Source: Neodontobutis hainanensis
Lineage: Eukaryota; Chordata; Actinopteri; Gobiiformes; Odontobutidae
Assembly: GCA_024349245.1 (NCBI GenBank)
Contig: JALDNG010000102.1
Coordinates: 766,001-830,000, forward strand
Direction: 5' to 3'
Length of the DNA stretch: 64,000 bases
Shown: positions 59,140-64,000 of the stretch, piece by piece
Layout: each line of letters begins with the position of its first letter
How positions within the stretch are numbered: position 1 is the first letter of the stretch
Position numbers and translations under genes: made by a program
The notes under the pieces: generated by a model
What the model was told of the DNA's origin: nothing
Seen by the model: the letters and a program-made list of their open reading frames with translations, nothing else
The model's database searches: none

Positions 59140-62100
59140 TCCTGCTGTTTTGCATTATCAAATATTTTCACCCGACATCCAAGTTACATAGGACTATCTA
59201 TTTTAGATTAATACATACAGAGAAAAAGATTATGTCCAGATTAAGTCTTGTATGACCCCAGTATACCACATGTGGGCACTCTTGATCCCACATTAGAGAT
59301 GAAACCTTTGAATTTAAAGAGCTTTTATAAACAAGATAGATTTCTGGGGCGTTTCCATTATTATATTATTTATTGCACAACTGTCTGGTAATATCTTACA
59401 GAGCTGACAGTGTACTCAAATGTACTGAGTAGTAAATGCATAGAAGAAAATATAGAAGTAAGGATTATATTTTAAGGATAAATTCCTTTATTTAAATCAC
59501 TCAGAAATCACCTGAAAAATGAATACATTCCCTTTGTTTAAACAAAAATTATATCAAGTACACTAATAATAATAATCATCATAAATATAATTACAAGCGC
59601 AATCATACCTACAATAAGTACCTTTTTAAATAAAATTACCAACATTAAACATCCACCTTACAACATCAGGGGCTGGAGGGTATGGCTTATCCATGGGGCA
59701 TGGCTTATTTCAACAGAAATGTCAAGTAAATTAAGGTATTACATCCAGTAGGCCTAATTCAAGTCAGAAATCTCACCAAGTTAATTGAGACACAGTAGAT
59801 CAATTGTGCAGAGTAATAGCTGCCAGGAAAAAAAAACACTTGTTTCATTCCAAAATGCTATACATCTATCCTATAAACATGAATATGCAGATTTAAATAT
59901 GCTTTAAATATACAAGATAAATTGTTTATTATTTATTAGGTCCTTGGATTAACAAAGATCCATATATACTCCATTATCTCAGTAAACATTTGAATAAATA
60001 GCATTTATTTTTATAGTAATACTTTAGTTATGCAACACAGTTTTTATTTTAAAGCCAATATGGTTATAAAATTCCTCTATTTCTACAAGTAAGATCCAGG
60101 GACCATGTCACATGATTGCATCCCAAGTATTGTGTTTAGATATTTTTGTGCTTTTGGCTTTTAAAATATCAAGAAAAAAAGCTAAAATACTTTGTGTTTC
60201 TACTAACATCTAAGCATCTGACAAAAAAACCTTTTAGTTTGGATATGAATGTACATTAATGGCACTTAAATACTAGAGTAAACAGGACACACTTCAAATG
60301 GTCTTGTGATAGTTCATAGTTAATCTTCAAAACAGCAAGAAACCAAACATGAATCATGAAAATTCTTTATGAATAAAATTATCATAATAGTACTGCCTCT
60401 GTTTCTCTCATAACAAAATAAATAGATGTTGTTCTAGCTTCAGTGTATAAACTCTCAGAGGTAGCACAACGCATAGATAGACCGTAGATGCTGTGTTTCT
60501 GTCTGGCTATGTAACCGCCATATTGGAAGGGTCAAGAAAATTAACTCTGCCGAACATCTTTAGGGTTTTCTTTTGACAAAAATTTGAATTGCTTCAGTTT
60601 TGCAGCTACAGTCGGTTCATTTCAGATGACTCTACACATTATGATGGATGACCTTTCAAATATGGCGGCTATTCCCACAACATCTACTGCTGTATATCTA
60701 TACACACTGTACCACTACAGCTAATGTGGAGAAATCATCAAGAATACATGGGCATATAATATATCATCATAATATTATGAAGATTATAGATTGCAGCTTC
60801 TCATAAACATAAATGTAGTATTACATTTCAAAAGACTGTATTGCAGTGCAGGCCAAATAAACAGAGAATTGAAAAGAGTAGTGCTTAAAACTGCAACCCA
60901 GTGTTGTTGAAAGCACCACTGCTATTTTGGTTACACACACTGGTGAGAGACTGTATTTGAGTTTATAGTTCTTGAACACAAATGTGCTATGCGCTAAATA
61001 AAATCTCTTCTCATCCTATAAACGCAGTCACACCATAGCACTAAAGTTTCTGGATTGCAGCATTAAGAGTGTTGAATATTAAGAGTCAGTATCACACAAC
61101 ATGCCAGAAGGCCTATCCTTTGATTTGAATACATTTTACATATAAGAATAGATATACATGAAGATATTTTATACATTTCTGGTAAACATATACGTTTTAT
61201 TGTTTATATTTATCCTCAAAGAAAGTGGTCTTTTTAAAGGCAAGAGGTTAGAATAAATTATATTAACCATGAAATTTGTAATAAATGATTTTAACATAAC
61301 CATAAACACACTGCTTATTATGTTATCACCTGACTACAAAAAGACGGTTATTTTACATATTTTACAAGTTGTATTGGCATTGTTATTTCAGGCCCTGTGG
61401 CACAGACTGTAAGGCAGTCAGATCCTATGCACATATACTACATTTCCCTGTTTGAATTCTCCCTAGGCTTGTCTTTTTCCACTTGTTAGTTAGTCTGCCA
61501 GTTTGTCTCCGGCCGTACTGTTAATGCAAAAAGTTGAACGTCACGTCTTCTGAAAAATGAGAGTCAGCTAGTTTAAAAAAGGTGTCTTCCAAAAAAGGAA
61601 AGTCACGTTTTTGATCGATAGCGTAATATGACAGCGGACTCTCTCTCGAAAAGCACATGCAACTGTTGCACACCTCTGCATCAGAAACACTGAACACAAG
61701 AGGTGAGTATTTTCCCACTCTCTGTAATACGATATATAATATAGATATGATTTCAAATATATAGTGATTTGTTTTCTCCTAAAGGGCCACTCCAGCAATT
61801 TAACAGCAAACAAAGCTGAAAAAGCTCAGAATGATTTGTCTGAACATAAGATTAAATAAGATCCTCAGCCAAAATAATAGATGGTACAATGGCTTTAATG
61901 ATGGTCACCGTTAATATTTTTTTGTCTAAAGGTCATTAGACTCCATCTTGATTCAGTTTGTTTAGACTCTGCTAATTCCTCCAGGCGTCTCACTTTAGAC
62001 TTTAGAACCTCATGCCCATTTGCCCGTTTCTACACTGATAGACCAACACAGCATAGTGTTAATTCTGTTTATTTTATTTTTTTTAAATTTCAGTCTGAAT

Positions 62101-62707
62101 AAAATAGAAATGATTGTATCTACATTTATTTAATGCATAAATATCTTAATATCTTGTTAATATGAACATAACTGATTATTCATTAGCTAAGTAGAACCAC
62201 TAGGCACTGTTAAAACTGTAACTGGGTCATATATTTTAAGTAGAGATATTTTTGTCATTACTAGCAGCTAAAAAGGGCAGTGCTATTTTAAGACTTTTTT
62301 TTTAACTTAAATAAATGCAATGTAAATGGGCTTGTTAAAACTAAACAGTATTATGACATGTCTTCTTTTTTGTGAGGATCAGTGATGGCTACTTAATCAT
62401 TAAAAGTGTGCTTGTTAAATGCCACAGTTGTTATCATTGTGCACAGGAAGATGAAAACAAAAGGAGAATAATTATATATAAATAAAAACACTGTGGCATT
62501 GGCTTATTTGTGAATTAAGTGTACTATGCACGCTCATTGCTCCTCACACTAAACTGATTGTCAAGTTTTGGTACAGGCAAATTTTGGATATGTGCAAAGT
62601 CTTTGAAGGTGTGATGAGATGAAGCCTTCAGGAGACCCCCTGGATTCACTGCAGAGCTTCTTCCTGGAGCCGTTTTACACTCGGGTGACCATCATGTACT
62701 CTGGCAG
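59140..62707. other. Spacer and probable 3' UTR of the right-edge gene
   Basis: Very AT-rich and without coding frames. On the minus strand, AATAAA signals (TTTATT on plus) at about 62,069 and 61,197 could serve the gene that ends at 62,708. Its 3' UTR length is therefore uncertain. Confidence 0.4.
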
Positions 62708-63856
62708 TCAGGATCCATAGCCCTGGTTGACAGACTGCAAGGAGAGAAAACATATCAATCAGTGCATTTTTCTAGACACAGTACTAAGTGTTTAAATGAT
62801 TATGTCCCTTTTATGCATTGGCTTTAGAGTATAATCCCAAAGCCTCATGGAACAATTATGCGTCAAATCTTTTTTTTTTTAGCTAGTAACATAATATGAA
62901 ACAATTCCCCCTTTTCTCAATTATTTATTTTCTCGTTTAACTGCAGTCTGTCTGGCAGTTGACCAACCACAACATTGTGGGATAAAAACACACATAGCAA
63001 AAAAAAAAGCTTTTAAGAAGATTATTAAATCATCAATTAGAATAAAAGTGTTGCTTTGACTATGTGGTGTTTTTGAGTTTACAAATACATAATAATGATC
63101 CAGACACAGCCAGTGTGGAGGAATAGCAGCCAGACTATCATGTGATCACAACTTTAGTCAAAAAGGACAGCTCGCCTAAAGTAAAAACAATAGCTATGTC
63201 ACAGCGAGTGCAGTAATTTTTTTTATAAATAATGAGTTTCTATGAAGGGATTTTGTCTGTTTGCCTGTTATATTGAAGACTAGGAAACGGTTTAAAACAC
63301 TGAAGGAGATCAAATGTTATTTCTGTTGAGTTATTTTGGCACAAACATAGCGCAGACAGCCACTTCACCCGAGTCACAATTCAGCTCACATGGTGCATTC
63401 ACTGAAACGGCCCAGAGAAAATGGCTGTGACGTGGTTGGTGAGTCACAGTGAAGGCTTTTCCATGAATATATGATGTTCTGTGGGCTGTAAATATATTTG
63501 TTTTGGGGGGTTAGCGGTTGCTGTTCCTTCACAGAAAATATAGACAGACCAAATTAGCAAGTTTGTTTTAGGCTCACAACTTTGTTTTACGATGGCAAGG
63601 TGCTATAAATGCTGATATGTTGTTTTGAATATGACATAAATGTACTGTGAAAGATGGGTCACTGGTGAAGCGTATGACAAACTCTTCAAGCCCTGTGCTG
63701 ACTTGAGTAAGTGCTCTTAGATATGATAAGAATGATGTAACTGATTTGACGGATGATAAAAAGATGGAGACACAGGCACAAACCTGGTCTGTGAGGATTC
63801 GAGGCTTAATATCAGGAATGGCACCCCCTCTCAGCTCATCTTCCACAGCCATGAGT
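62708..63856 (-). CDS. Last two coding exons of an unidentified gene (partial)
   Basis: Exon 63,856-63,784 has an acceptor TCTCCCTGTTATCAG before it and a donor GACCAG|GTTTGT after it. After one leading base it encodes 24 codons, LMAVEDELRGGAIP then DIKPRILTDQ. The terminal exon 62,734-62,708 follows a strong acceptor (TTTTCTCTCCTTGCAG) and in the matching phase 0 encodes SVNQGYGS then TGA. The splice phases agree, the base use looks coding, and the peptide is charged and non-repetitive, so I think it is a true C-terminal tail. The upstream exons lie beyond the window. I do not recognise the family. Confidence 0.6.
62735..63783 (-). other. Last intron of the right-edge gene
   Basis: This sequence between the two exons has no further coding signal. 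It contains AT-rich stretches and short homopolymers. Confidence 0.45.
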
Positions 63857-64000
63857 CTGATAACAGGGAGATAGAAACAAACATACCGGTTGACAAAAAT
63901 TGGTTTACAAAGCCGGCGTTTTTCAAATTATTGTTATGGCCATTTGATGATATTAAGGTCTTGGTTACATTCAGCTCTGGGAATGTGAACCGGGGTTGAA
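63857..64000 (-). other. Upstream intron of the right-edge gene (partial)
   Basis: The short end of the window, presumed intronic from the acceptor at 63,857-63,859. No exon is seen. Confidence 0.35.

Overview
The window reads as nuclear DNA of a ray-finned (teleost) fish. It is AT-rich, with spliced genes, long gene-free stretches, TG/CA microsatellites and several interspersed repeats of the kind common in teleosts (tRNA-derived SINE-like units, an L2-type LINE remnant, hAT-like ends). There are no bacterial or viral operons, CRISPR arrays or rRNA genes.

Layout. 1-37.5 kb is a gene desert. I find no coding exon I can defend there, only scattered repeats, two long TG tracts, one near-perfect 25-bp-arm hairpin, and stretches that could be conserved regulatory DNA. 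About 37.5-52.1 kb holds one minus-strand gene, the teleost counterpart of ZNF516 (a C2H2 zinc-finger transcriptional regulator). It has a candidate non-coding first exon in a CpG-richer block near 51.8-52.1 kb, a roughly 8-kb first intron, two large coding exons (43,792-42,491 and 42,023-40,825), a 48-nt terminal coding exon (39,104-39,057) and an AT-rich 3' UTR. 53.5-56.1 kb is a decayed minus-strand L2-type LINE with a flanking repeat. 56.9-59.1 kb holds a plus-strand receptor gene of the relaxin-3 receptor family (RXFP3/RXFP4-like), with a single coding exon and a probable 5'-UTR intron. At the right edge (63,856-62,708) are the last two coding exons of a minus-strand gene I could not identify.

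The most notable points are these. (1) The first znf516 coding exon needs one extra base, most simply in an A5 run at 42,664-42,668, for its frame and splice phase to join the next exon. (2) The znf516 copy is short and lacks several fingers of the mammalian protein, yet keeps its diagnostic blocks and carries a CtBP-type PxDLS motif near the C-terminus. (3) The receptor has Asp in place of the first acidic ligand-contact residue (Glu141 of human RXFP3). (4) The 18.14-18.21 kb hairpin is unexplained. I found no convincing new molecular system. The genes here are not an operon, and any functional link between znf516 and the receptor would be speculation. Family comparisons rest on remembered family features, not on a search.
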